Source: Flavobacteriales bacterium UBA7519 (GTDB lineage Bacteria > Bacteroidota > Bacteroidia > Flavobacteriales > Weeksellaceae). Taken from it: a stretch of DNA of 64,000 bases. A program made the translations under genes and the position numbers. The notes below the pieces were generated by a model. The model made no database searches, was not told the origin of the DNA, and worked only from the letters and a program-made list of their open reading frames with translations. The stretch covers positions 5,340-69,339 of the forward strand of contig DLND01000084.1 of the NCBI GenBank assembly GCA_002476905.1, in the 5' to 3' direction. Numbering within the stretch: position 1 is the first letter of the stretch; every line of letters starts with the position of its first letter. This document shows positions 44,018 to 52,286 of the stretch, one piece after another.

Positions 44018-44590
44018 ATGAAAATATATACAAAAACCGGTGACAAAGGCGAAACCGGACTTTACGGCGGAAGCAGAATCTCCAAAGCGAGCGCAAGAGT
44101 AGAATCTTATGGAAACATCGATGAATTGAATGCTTGTATTGGTGTTGCCAAATCCCATATAGAGGATGAAAATGTTATTAATCAGCTCAAAAAAATTCAG
44201 TTTGATTTGTTTACGGTTGGTTCTGAAGCTTCGACGCCGATTGATAAATTGTTTTTGGCTAATGGAAAATCCAGACTTCCACTAGTGATTTCTGATAAAG
44301 AAATCGAGGAATTGGAAACCTGGATGGATGAGATGGAAACGAAAGTAGAACCTTTGCAATATTTCATTTTACCTGGAGGTGGAAAAGCAGCGACTTTTCT
44401 TCACGTGGCGAGAACGGTTTGCAGACGCGCGGAACGTAGTTTAGTTTTCCTGAATCAATCCGAAGAAGTGCGACCAGAAATGATAAAATATCTAAACCGT
44501 TTGTCAGATTATCTTTTTGTTTTGGCAAGATATGTTTCAAAACTTCATAATGAGCCTGAGGAATATTGGAATCCTAATGATAGAAAGTGA
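44018..44590 (+). CDS. Cob(I)alamin adenosyltransferase, PduO type
   Basis: Transfers the adenosyl group of ATP to cob(I)alamin to make coenzyme B12. YTKTGDKGETGLYGGSRISK at residues 4-23 is the ATP-binding N-terminal motif, ESYGNIDELNACIG follows, and RTVCRRAERSLVFL plus YLNRLSDYLFVLARY are the other family blocks. The 190-residue length is normal for PduO/MMAB proteins. Adenosylcobalamin would serve enzymes such as methylmalonyl-CoA mutase, which fits the acyl-CoA carboxylase at 50 kb. Confidence 0.95.
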   Translation: MKIYTKTGDKGETGLYGGSRISKASARVESYGNIDELNACIGVAKSHIEDENVINQLKKIQFDLFTVGSEASTPIDKLFLANGKSRLPLVISDKEIEELETWMDEMETKVEPLQYFILPGGGKAATFLHVARTVCRRAERSLVFLNQSEEVRPEMIKYLNRLSDYLFVLARYVSKLHNEPEEYWNPNDRK

Positions 44591-44597
44591 GTTTAAA

Positions 44598-44617
44598 AAC
44601 CACAAAAGTCACAAAAG
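44598..44617 (+). repeat. Exact AACCACAAAAGTCACAAAAG repeat
   Basis: Identical over all 20 bases to the copies at 58268 and 58748. It begins eight bases after the stop codon of the adenosyltransferase gene. The unit is itself a tandem of CACAAAAG(T). No matching right end is seen here; the next 150 bases carry a different palindrome family. Confidence 0.8.
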
Positions 44618-44652
44618 AAAAGATTGATGTTTCAAATTATGAAATCAATAGG

Positions 44653-44766
44653 AATGGGCTTTAGCCCATTTACAAAAGAAAATAAATAGTTTGGCTTTAG
44701 CCAAAATTTCAACATTTTGGCTAAAGCCAATTTGAATTTTTGATTTTAACATCGGGCTAAAGCCCG
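44653..44766. repeat. Four GGCT-TT/AA-AGCC palindromes in nested order
   Basis: Palindromes with central TT at 44654-44669 (ATGGGCTTTAGCCCAT) and 44690-44705 (TTTGGCTTTAGCCAAA), then with central AA at 44717-44730 (TTGGCTAAAGCCAA) and 44753-44766 (CGGGCTAAAGCCCG). The inner two also form a perfect 17-base inverted repeat, 44691-44707 with 44714-44730, loop TTCAAC. The outer pair can join over 12 bases. Each arm can thus fold by itself or with its partner. Confidence 0.75.
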
Positions 44767-44801
44767 ACGCAATTGATAACCAAAGATTGAGAAATATTTA
44801 G

Positions 44802-44930
44802 ATGAAGAAAATACTTTTAATAATATTAGGGGCAATTTTTAAAAATTCTTGTACAGTTTCAAAACCAACAAACGAAACCGAGAAAGGCTTTTTCTTTAAA
44901 ATGAAGCAAAAAAAAGCGGATGAAAAATAA
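44802..44930 (+). CDS. Very small putative lipoprotein, 42 residues
   Basis: The frame opens with MKKILLIILGAIFKNSC, a short signal with Cys17 as a possible lipid site (NSC is an imperfect lipobox), followed by TVSKPTNETEKGFFFKMKQ and a basic tail. It overlaps the start of the thiamine pyrophosphokinase gene by 11 bases, which would couple the two. Length and weak lipobox leave real doubt; it could be a decayed gene. Confidence 0.4.
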   Translation: MKKILLIILGAIFKNSCTVSKPTNETEKGFFFKMKQKKADEK

Positions 44931-45555
44931 AGCACTTCTTTTCATCAACGGAGATTCTCCGAAAACAATTCCCAATTTATCAGGTTATGATTTAATAGCT
45001 TGCACAGATGGTGCATTTCATTATTTGAAACACTTGAAGTTTCCTTTAGATAAACTGGATTTTATCTCAGGAGATTTCGATTCTCATAAAATTGAAGAAG
45101 AGATTCTTCGACAAGCTCAGAATCACAGTTTTGAAATTATAGAAACACCTGACCAGAACAAAACTGATTTTCACAAAGCTCTGGAAATTATTCTCGAAAA
45201 AGGTTTTGAAAATATCGATGTTTATGGCGGAAGTGGAGGAGAACAAGACCATTTTCTTGGGAATCTGAGTGTTGCTTTTGCTTTTAAAGATAAAGTGAAT
45301 CTTCGTTTTTTTGATGAATACTCTTCCTATTATTTTATTCCTAAAAATTTCTCAATTTCTGATGTCAAAGGAAAAATGATTTCCTTGATGCCTTTTCCAA
45401 TAGCCAAAAACATCGAAACCAAAGGACTAAAATGGCCTTTACATCAAGAAGATTTGATTTTGGGAGAAAGAATTGGAACGAGAAATGTTGCAGATAGTCA
45501 GGAAGTTTCAATCCAATATAAAGATGGCGATTTGCTGATTTTTGTGGGAAAATAA
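44920..45555 (+). CDS. Thiamine pyrophosphokinase (thiamine diphosphokinase)
   Basis: Makes thiamine diphosphate from thiamine and ATP. ACTDGAFHYL near 27-36, FISGDFDSH with the metal-binding GDFDS near 47-51 and TPDQNKTDFHKALE with the DxxKTD site near 80-93 are the family motifs. GGEQDHFLGNL follows, and the C-terminal half is the beta-rich thiamine-binding domain. 211 residues, normal length. Probably a salvage enzyme, since no thiamine synthesis genes are nearby. Confidence 0.93.
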   Translation: MKNKALLFINGDSPKTIPNLSGYDLIACTDGAFHYLKHLKFPLDKLDFISGDFDSHKIEEEILRQAQNHSFEIIETPDQNKTDFHKALEIILEKGFENIDVYGGSGGEQDHFLGNLSVAFAFKDKVNLRFFDEYSSYYFIPKNFSISDVKGKMISLMPFPIAKNIETKGLKWPLHQEDLILGERIGTRNVADSQEVSIQYKDGDLLIFVGK

Positions 45556-45645
45556 TTCAGTAATTTTTATAGAATTATTAACGCAGATATTCAGTTTATT
45601 TCATCATTTTTGCATCGTAAAACAATTAAAATTTTTTAGCCAGAA

Positions 45646-47037
45646 ATGAAAATAAAATATTCTGAACTAATTGACCAAACGCTTTATTTTCCGACTGAAG
45701 AATTCAGTGTAGAAGAAAATAATCTGAAATTCCACGACATCAATCTGATGGAGGTTGTGGAAAAATTCGGGACTCCTTTGAAGTTCAATTATTTACCAAA
45801 AATATCTCAGAATATAGAAAGGGCAAAATTCTGGTTCAAAGAAGCTTTTGAAAAGAACGATTATCAGAAAAATTACAGATATTGCTACTGCACAAAGTCC
45901 AGTCATTTTGCATTTGTTGTAGAAGAAGCGTTGAAAAATGACATCAGTCTGGAAACGTCTTCGGCTTATGATATGGATATTGTGAAGTCGCTTTATGACA
46001 AAGGTAAAGTTGATAAAAGTATCGAAGTAATTTGTAACGGTTTCAAAACTGACGATTATTTGGCAAAGATTTCTGAGCTGATTAATAAAGGTTTCGAAAA
46101 TATTACGCCGATTCTTGATAACTATAGAGAGTTGGATAAATTGACGGAAAGTATCGACAGAACTTTTGATATCGGAATCAGAATTGCTTCTGAGGAAGAA
46201 CCAAAATTCGAATTTTATACCTCAAGATTAGGTATTGGATACAAGGATATTATTCCTTATTACAGTCAAAAAATTGCGGAACATCCGAATGCAAGGCTGA
46301 AAATGCTTCACTTTTTCATCAATACGGGAATCAAAGACACGGCTTATTATTGGAACGAATTGTACAAATGTCTTCGTGTTTATGCAAGATTGAAAAAAAT
46401 TGCTCCAGAAGTTGATTCGTTGAATATTGGTGGTGGTTTTCCAATCAAAACTTCCTTAAATTTTGATTACGATTACGCTTATATGGTGAACGAAATTGTT
46501 TCCCAAATCAAGAAATTCTGTGAAGAGGAAGGTGTTGAAGAACCAAATATTTATACAGAATTCGGAAGTTTCACAGTGGGAGAAAGTGGAGGACATCTTT
46601 ATAAAATTATTTCTCAAAAACGTCAGAACGACAGGGAAAAATGGAATATGATTGACTCGTCTTTTATGACGACTTTGCCAGATACTTGGGCAATTTCCCG
46701 TCACTTCATTATGTTACCACTTAATCGTTGGGATGATTCCTATGAGAGAGTTTTTCTTGGTGGATTGACTTGTGATTCAGATGATTACTATAATTCTGAG
46801 CAGCATACGAATGCGATTTATCTTCCTGTTTTCAATGAGACAAAACCTATGTATATTGGGTTTTTCCATACTGGAGCTTATCAGGAAACCATTGGCGGTT
46901 ACGGCGGTGTTCATCATTGTTTGATGCCTCAGCCAAAACATATTTTGATTGATAAAGATGAGGACGGAAATATCACTTACGAACTATTCCGAGAAGAACA
47001 AAGACCAGAAGATGTCTTGAAACTTTTAGGATATTAA
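45646..47037 (+). CDS. speA: Biosynthetic arginine decarboxylase (PLP, fold III)
   Basis: Produces agmatine from arginine as the first step towards polyamines. The TIM-barrel half shows YRYCYCTKSSHFAFV with the probable PLP lysine Lys84, GGGFPIKTSL for the phosphate loop, and the C-terminal beta domain holds GGLTCDSDDYY with the catalytic Cys/Asp pair and HTGAYQETIGGYGGVHH. At 463 residues it is the short Bacteroidota form, lacking the extra domains of the 650-residue E. coli SpeA. Ornithine- or carboxynorspermidine-type substrates cannot be fully excluded. Confidence 0.85.
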   Translation: MKIKYSELIDQTLYFPTEEFSVEENNLKFHDINLMEVVEKFGTPLKFNYLPKISQNIERAKFWFKEAFEKNDYQKNYRYCYCTKSSHFAFVVEEALKNDISLETSSAYDMDIVKSLYDKGKVDKSIEVICNGFKTDDYLAKISELINKGFENITPILDNYRELDKLTESIDRTFDIGIRIASEEEPKFEFYTSRLGIGYKDIIPYYSQKIAEHPNARLKMLHFFINTGIKDTAYYWNELYKCLRVYARLKKIAPEVDSLNIGGGFPIKTSLNFDYDYAYMVNEIVSQIKKFCEEEGVEEPNIYTEFGSFTVGESGGHLYKIISQKRQNDREKWNMIDSSFMTTLPDTWAISRHFIMLPLNRWDDSYERVFLGGLTCDSDDYYNSEQHTNAIYLPVFNETKPMYIGFFHTGAYQETIGGYGGVHHCLMPQPKHILIDKDEDGNITYELFREEQRPEDVLKLLGY

Positions 47038-47100
47038 GATACTAAATGGTTTGTAATTTTTATCCATTAATTTCAAATATCTGAATCTAAATTCAAACAT

Positions 47101-47133
47101 AAAAAAGGCTTTTCGATTTGAAAAGCCTTTTTT
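47101..47133. terminator. Bidirectional terminator after the decarboxylase gene
   Basis: AAAAAAGGCTTTTC (47101-47114) pairs perfectly with GAAAAGCCTTTTTT (47120-47133), five-base loop. Confidence 0.88.
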
Positions 47134-47145
47134 ATGAAAGAAAAC

Positions 47146-48416
47146 TTATTTTTTAATAATTTTCTCTGTAGTTTTATTATTATTGATATCAGTCATTATC
47201 AATAAATAATTTCCGCTTGAGATATTCGAAATATCAAATTCTTTTTCCTTAGCATCTAACGTTTTGATAATATTACCGGAATAATCAGAAAGCTTAATTT
47301 CTATGAATTTTTTATCTGAATCAATCTTCAAATGATTGGAAACGGGATTAGGGTAAACAGTTATTTTATTTGATTTAAGAACATTATCTACGGCTAATGA
47401 TTTGTCTTTTACAATCACAATTTTACCTGTTGTACTGTTGGTGCTGTAATTGTAAGAGTACGTTGTGAAAGCGTAGCAACCAGCGCCACAAGAAGTCATC
47501 GATCTTGTAGATCCTTGGACGTTTGGAATTGGTGTACTGTCTTTCAATAAGAAAGTGTTTGGGTTGAATCTTTTGAAAGTGATATTTCCAGAAGAATATT
47601 CAGAACTTGCATAAGCTACAGATTGTGTAGCTGTATCAAAAGCATTTGCTCCTGTTGTATTTGTAAATTGGCCCAGAAGGAATGGTGTTCCTGATGAGAT
47701 ATCAACCACTTTCCCGTCTGTAGAATATAGAAAATTACCTTCTCTTATAAAATTATACTGAAGTTGGAAAATAGATTGGGATAGACAGTTCCTTGCGTTG
47801 CTCCTGAAGAGCTAATGTTGATTTTTCTCAAACCAAATTCTGTAGTTTCGTTATTGTATCCCCAAAGTAGATTGTTGCTTGAGAATTCGATTCTGTTACT
47901 GCCCGTATGATCTTGGGTGGTATTGGGTCTCATCACATCGTTGTCATAGATTGCAACACCTTCGTGTTTTGGAGAAAAACCTACATTTCTTCGAGAGATG
48001 GCAATTGTATTAGGATTTCCTGGCATCACCTCCATATCTTCTACAAATAAAGCTCCAAGAGAAGGATCGGTACCTAATGAAAACTGTAAGTTTACAGATT
48101 TGCTGGCGATATCCCATCTTCTTACAAGAGAGGCGGTTTCGAAACCAACATACAGATATTGGTTATTGTCAGAAATGGCCAATACATTTGGCTCGCTGCC
48201 AATGAAGAACGTATTTTCAAGAGTTTGACTGACTGGATCGATGACGCCGATGCTATTACCGTTTGCACCATTTGCACTGGGAATGCTGGCGTAGATTTTT
48301 TTTGCATTAGAATCATAGATGACCTGATTGGCAATAATGTCAAGGACTTTTACTTCTAGCTGAGCATTGCAAAATAATCCTGCGAAAAGTAATGAAAATG
48401 ATAGAGTTGTGCGCAT
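47146..48416 (-). pseudogene. Frameshifted T9SS cargo protein (beta-propeller plus sorting domain)
   Basis: One gene in two frames. The first part begins at 48416 with signal peptide MRTTLSFSLLFAGLFCNAQ and a beta-propeller (GVIDPVSQTLENTFFIGSEP) and hits a stop at 47745. The propeller resumes in another frame as SIFQLQYNFIREGNFLYSTD and runs to the stop at 47146, ending in a type A T9SS sorting domain (ITVYPNPVSNHLKID ... NISSGNYLLIMT). A one-base change near 47780-47800 explains the break. With it repaired the protein is about 420 residues, secreted and cleaved at the surface. This could be true decay or a sequencing error. Confidence 0.85.
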
Positions 48417-48496
48417 TAACTTTTTTTGGTAAAAATACATTTTTTATCTACAAGTAAATGACTTCCAATTTAATTTTGCAAATTTTAATATTAAAA

Positions 48497-48525
48497 AAAG
48501 CGTCCTGATATTTTCAGCACGCTTT
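48497..48525. terminator. Hairpin after the nitroreductase gene
   Basis: AAAGCGT-CCTGA pairs with TCAGC-ACGCTTT with one C-C mismatch. It lies just downstream of the minus-strand stop at 48531. Confidence 0.6.
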
Positions 48526-48530
48526 ATAAT

Positions 48531-49163
48531 TTATTTGATTTCTGTAATGAACTCTTCTTTTGGAGTTCTGTATTTTTTGAGATTTACCAGCCAGTCTCCG
48601 CTTGTATCTCTGTAACCTAGAGGTAAAATCACAACACTTTTCAATCCTTTTTCAGCGAGTCCTAATAACTCGTCAAGAGCAGCATTGTTAAAGCCTTCCA
48701 TCGGTGTTGCATCTACTTTTTGCTCAGCAGCTGCAGCAATTGCCAACCCGAAAGAAATGTAAGCTTGTTTTGCAGCGTGTGTTGCGTGCCATTCGTTTCC
48801 AAGAGGTTCGTACATTCCCCAAAGTCTGGTTTTATAATCATCCATTGTTTCTTTAGGAATTCCCCTTTCAGAAGTCGTTTTTTCAAAAACTTCGGAGATC
48901 CTGTTATAAGAGTAACCATCCCAAGCTGCCCAAACCAAAAGATGCGAACCATCTGTAATCTGAGCTTGGTCAAAAGCGATTGGTTGGATTTTTTCTAATA
49001 ACTCTTTATTCGAGATAACGAATAATCTGTAAGGTTGTAAACCAGAGGAAGAAGGTGCTAATCTCGCAGCTTCCACAATGTAATCTACTTTATCTTGAGG
49101 AACGGTTTCTCCGTTCATTTTTTTTGTTGCGTAACGCCAATTTAAGTCTTCTAATAAACTCAT
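48531..49163 (-). CDS. NAD(P)H-dependent nitroreductase family oxidoreductase
   Basis: FMN enzyme of the NfsB type that reduces quinones, nitro compounds or dihydropteridines. LNWRYATKKMNG near 7-18 and APSSSGLQPYRLFVI near 36-50 are the FMN-binding blocks, and GLKSVVILPLGYRD near 173-186 the C-terminal one. 210 residues. It is transcribed away from an HxlR regulator, with palindromes in the shared spacer, a layout known for electrophile-responsive control. Confidence 0.92.
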   Translation of the reverse strand: MSLLEDLNWRYATKKMNGETVPQDKVDYIVEAARLAPSSSGLQPYRLFVISNKELLEKIQPIAFDQAQITDGSHLLVWAAWDGYSYNRISEVFEKTTSERGIPKETMDDYKTRLWGMYEPLGNEWHATHAAKQAYISFGLAIAAAAEQKVDATPMEGFNNAALDELLGLAEKGLKSVVILPLGYRDTSGDWLVNLKKYRTPKEEFITEIK

Positions 49164-49192
49164 TTTTAGATGATTTTTTTGATTTGAAGTGT

Positions 49193-49200
49193 CAAAGTTA
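49193..49200 (-). promoter_or_regulatory. -7 promoter box of the nitroreductase gene
   Basis: TAACTTTG on the minus strand, 30 bases ahead of the ATG. The operator-like palindrome at 49216-49238 begins 16 bases upstream, covering the region where RNA polymerase would bind. Confidence 0.45.
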
Positions 49201-49215
49201 AATAAGAAAATTTTA

Positions 49216-49260
49216 TTTTTGTAATCTAGTTACAAAAAGTTACCGTTACTAAAAAGTAAC
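49216..49260. promoter_or_regulatory. Two palindromes, probable HxlR operators
   Basis: TTTTTGTAA-TCTAG-TTACAAAAA (49216-49238) is a perfect inverted repeat with nine-base arms. GTTACT-AAAA-AGTAAC (49245-49260) has perfect six-base arms. Both share the GTTAC/GTAAC half-site and lie between the divergent oxidoreductase and regulator genes. The TACT...AGTA core of the second resembles, from memory, YodB/HypR-type operators. Confidence 0.6.
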
Positions 49261-49334
49261 CTATTTGATAATTAGTTAGTTATGAAATAGTATTAATGAT
49301 AATTTAATATTATGAATTTGAAAAAAAGTCTAAT

Positions 49335-49682
49335 ATGAAAATTAAATGTTGTAAAACCAATCTTCTTGCTGTTAAGGATACAATGGATATTTTGAAAGGC
49401 AGATGGAAAGTCCAAATCATTGCAGCGCTTTGTTATGATAAAATGCGTTTTTCGGATTTGCAGAAAGAAATTGAAGGTGTTTCTGCAAAAATGCTGAGCA
49501 GTGAATTGAAAGATTTAGAAATCAATCAATTGGTAACAAGAACAGTTCTTAGCACACAACCAATAAGTGTGGAATACGAATTGACCGAGTATGGACGAAC
49601 TTTGAAAAAAATCATTGAACATCTAGCAAAATGGGGTGTTGAACACAGAAAAAAAATTGTCGGAAAAGTATTAGAGAATTAG
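49335..49682 (+). CDS. HxlR-family transcriptional regulator
   Basis: A 115-residue winged-helix protein. LKGRWKVQIIAALCYDKMRF is the hallmark HxlR helix, LQKEIEGVSAKMLSSELKDL the recognition region and YELTEYGRTLKKIIEHLAKW the end of the wing and dimer helix. Two neighbouring cysteines at residues 5 and 6 recall the redox-sensing N-terminal cysteine of YodB and related repressors. Divergent from the nitroreductase gene, which it probably represses. Confidence 0.92.
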   Translation: MKIKCCKTNLLAVKDTMDILKGRWKVQIIAALCYDKMRFSDLQKEIEGVSAKMLSSELKDLEINQLVTRTVLSTQPISVEYELTEYGRTLKKIIEHLAKWGVEHRKKIVGKVLEN

Positions 49683-49832
49683 TCCGATTTCCATCTTATT
49701 TTAAATTGAAATAATATTCAAAAATAAATCTGCGTATCTCTTGAATAATTTAAACAAAGCAATTCCAAAACCCAATATTGTCTTCTCGTCATATTTTTCA
49801 AACGGATTTTATATAGTTTTTCCAGATCAAAA

Positions 49833-50237
49833 TTATTCTTTTACAGTGATGTTTGGATTGATTCTTAGCAGTTCGTTTTTTAATTCGTCAAAATCTCTTG
49901 GCGAAATCACGATACTGCCGTCTTTATAATAGATTTCTACTCTTCCAATGATGCTTGGTGCTGGAGCAGAAAGTAGATTCCACGTTTTTTCTATTTTATG
50001 AATTTCTTTAATATTAATCTTCGTTGTTCCAAAAATTGAATTTTTGATGTACAAAAATTCCTGATCAATTGTGTATTTTATTGAGAAGCAAAGACCCAAA
50101 ATCAGCGCAAAAATAATGGCTGGAAAAATTAACGCATTCCATTCCAATGTGATGATTTGCTGATAACTGGAAAAAGTGAGTACTATCAAAATAAATAGTA
50201 ACAATTCCCATCCGATTCTTACCGTAATAGTTTTCAT
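49833..50237 (-). CDS. Small PH-domain-like membrane protein
   Basis: A 134-residue protein with two hydrophobic helices (about 8-25 and 34-52) followed by a strand-rich domain (YTIDQEFLYIKNSIFG, KINIKEIHKIEKTW, GRVEIYYKDGSIVISPRDFD) that has the pattern of bacterial PH domains. Function unknown. It stands alone between the regulator and the carboxylase gene. Confidence 0.75.
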   Translation of the reverse strand: MKTITVRIGWELLLFILIVLTFSSYQQIITLEWNALIFPAIIFALILGLCFSIKYTIDQEFLYIKNSIFGTTKINIKEIHKIEKTWNLLSAPAPSIIGRVEIYYKDGSIVISPRDFDELKNELLRINPNITVKE

Positions 50238-50311
50238 TGCTATTGTCGTTTTTAGTTTTCAAGTTTTTTTACTTTCTCAATAAGGTCATCCATTTTGTTT
50301 CTCATTGTAAA

Positions 50312-50337
50312 AAAAACTTCCATAATGGGAAGTTTTT
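50312..50337. terminator. Terminator after the carboxylase gene
   Basis: AAAAACTTCC (50312-50321) pairs with GGAAGTTTTT (50328-50337), six-base loop, A/T runs on both sides. Confidence 0.8.
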
Positions 50338-50353
50338 ATAAAAAAATTTAACA

Positions 50354-51982
50354 TTAAACCTGAATAACTCCAAGATTAAATTTTTCTGTAATCGGGGAAT
50401 GATTAGCTGCTTCTATTCCCATACTAATCCATTTTCTGGTATCTAGAGGGTTGATAATTGCGTCAGTCCAAAGTCTTGCCGCGGCGTAAGTTGGCTGGAT
50501 TTGTTTGTTGTAATCTTTCAGGATTTTTTCAAGAATTTCTTTTCTTTCTTCTTCCGAGATTTCCTTTCCTTGTTTTTTAAGCGAAGATTCTTGGATTTGC
50601 AATAATACATTTCCTGCTTGTGATCCACCCATAACTGCTAATTCTGCCCACGGCCAAGCGACAATTAATCTTGGATCATAGGCTTTTCCGCACATTGCAT
50701 AATTTCCTGCGCCATAAGAGTTTCCTGTAATAACAGTGAATTTTGGAACCACAGAATTAGAAACTGCATTTACCATTTTTGCTCCATCTTTTATGATTCC
50801 GCCTTGTTCAGATTTGGAACCAACCATAAAGCCTGTTACGTCTTGAAGGAATACCAAAGGAATTTTTCTTTGATTACAATTAGCAATAAAACGTGTTGCT
50901 TTATCAGCAGAATCAGAGTAGATAACGCCACCAAATTGCATTTCGCCTTTGCCACTTTTTACCAATTTTCTTTGGTTGGCAACAATTCCAACACTCCAAC
51001 CATCGATTCTTGCGGTTGCACAAATAATGCTTTTCCCATAATCGGGTTTATATTCTTCGTATTCAGAATTATCTACAAGACATTTGATGATTTCGAAAGT
51101 GTCATATTGCTCAGATCTCACGGCTGGCATTATTCCGAATATATTATCTGGATTTTCTTTTGGAGGAAAGCTTTCGGTTCTGTCAAAACCTGCTTTTTCA
51201 AAATCTCCGATTGACTTCATTATATTTTTGATGCGATCTAAAGCGTCTTTGTCATCCTTGGCTTTATAATCTACGACGCCAGAAATGGAACTGTGCATTG
51301 TAGCTCCTCCTAGAGCTTCATTGTCAATAGATTCACCAATTGCTGCTTTCACAAGGTAACTTCCTGCTAAGAAAATACTTCCTGTCTTGTCCACAATCAT
51401 CGCTTCATCACTCATAATTGGGAGATAAGCACCGCCAGCAACACAACTTCCCATAATCGCAGAAATCTGAATAATCCCTGCAGAACTCATTTTTGCATTA
51501 TTTCTAAAAATTCTGCCAAACATCTCTTTGTCTGGGAAAATTTCATCCTGCATCGGCAAGTAAACACCGGCAGAATCTACCAAATAAATAATTGGCAAGC
51601 GATTTTCCATAGCGATTTCCTGCGCTCTCAGATTTTTCTTTCCTGTAATAGGGAACCAAGCTCCAGCTTTTACGGTTGCATCATTGGCAACAACAATACA
51701 CTGTTTACCAGCAATGTATCCGATTTTTACAACCACACCGCCTGCAGGACATCCGCCTTCTTTCTCATACATCTCATAACCTGCAAATGCACCGATTTCT
51801 ATGGTGTCAGAATTTTTATCAAAAAGATATTCTAAACGTTCTCTCACCGTCATTTTTCCTTGGTCGCGTTGTTTTTGAAGTGCTTTTTCGCCACCTCCCA
51901 ATTTGATTTTCGATAAAATTTTCTTGGTGTCAGAAAGTTTCAGTTTGTTGATATCTTCTCTTTTATTGAATTCTAAATCCAT
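50354..51982 (-). CDS. Acyl-CoA carboxylase beta subunit (carboxyltransferase)
   Basis: Transfers CO2 from biotin to an acyl-CoA such as propionyl- or methylcrotonyl-CoA. The 542 residues show the two crotonase-like halves: GGCPAGGVVVKIGYIAGKQC and GSCVAGGAYLPIMSDE in the first, FLQDVTGFMVGSKSEQGG and GNSYGAGNYAMCGKAYDPR in the second. The biotin carboxylase subunit is not adjacent. QTGF replaced by DVTGF and the general pattern slightly favour the methylcrotonyl/propionyl group; the exact substrate is open. Confidence 0.92.
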   Translation of the reverse strand: MDLEFNKREDINKLKLSDTKKILSKIKLGGGEKALQKQRDQGKMTVRERLEYLFDKNSDTIEIGAFAGYEMYEKEGGCPAGGVVVKIGYIAGKQCIVVANDATVKAGAWFPITGKKNLRAQEIAMENRLPIIYLVDSAGVYLPMQDEIFPDKEMFGRIFRNNAKMSSAGIIQISAIMGSCVAGGAYLPIMSDEAMIVDKTGSIFLAGSYLVKAAIGESIDNEALGGATMHSSISGVVDYKAKDDKDALDRIKNIMKSIGDFEKAGFDRTESFPPKENPDNIFGIMPAVRSEQYDTFEIIKCLVDNSEYEEYKPDYGKSIICATARIDGWSVGIVANQRKLVKSGKGEMQFGGVIYSDSADKATRFIANCNQRKIPLVFLQDVTGFMVGSKSEQGGIIKDGAKMVNAVSNSVVPKFTVITGNSYGAGNYAMCGKAYDPRLIVAWPWAELAVMGGSQAGNVLLQIQESSLKKQGKEISEEERKEILEKILKDYNKQIQPTYAAARLWTDAIINPLDTRKWISMGIEAANHSPITEKFNLGVIQV

Positions 51983-52286
51983 AGGGTTTTCTTTGGGTCT
52001 AAAGATAAAATTTTTTGATTGATGGCAAAACGAAAGAGTTTATTAATTGCACAAGCGAACTGTGTTGCATTTAAAAATTAATATTAGTTTCCGTAATATA
52101 TCTCAGGATTTTCCGTTTGAGTGATAAATGAAATAAATTTTTAGTTAGTTTATGTTTATTTTAATAAGTTTTCTTATTAGAGATCCGTATAAATTTTTGT
52201 GCGGATTTTTCGTTGAGTCAATCCAGATTATTAGCTTCAAAACAAGAAATTTATGCTAATTTTGCAAATTGAAAATCAATATTTCT
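51983..52286. other. Spacer with hairpins and a promoter box
   Basis: No gene is visible. TAATAAG-TTTT-CTTATTA (52162-52178) is a small palindrome, and ATCCGTA (52183-52189) pairs with TGCGGAT (52200-52206) ahead of a T-run, which looks like a plus-strand terminator although nothing coding precedes it on that strand. TAATTTTG at 52257-52264 is the likely -7 box of the EamA gene. Confidence 0.45.

Noticed and set aside
44653-44766. Regularly spaced palindromes as a CRISPR array
   Set aside because: The units are 14-16 bases, differ in sequence, alternate in central bases and have no spacers of constant length; no cas genes are present.
49741-49929. Plus-strand frame of 62 codons after the HxlR gene
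   Set aside because: It runs into the antisense of the PH-domain gene and has no coding character of its own.
52162-52210. Small RNA gene ending at the hairpin and T-run
   Set aside because: The stem is only seven bases with a ten-base loop and no promoter pair is seen upstream; too weak to list as ncRNA.
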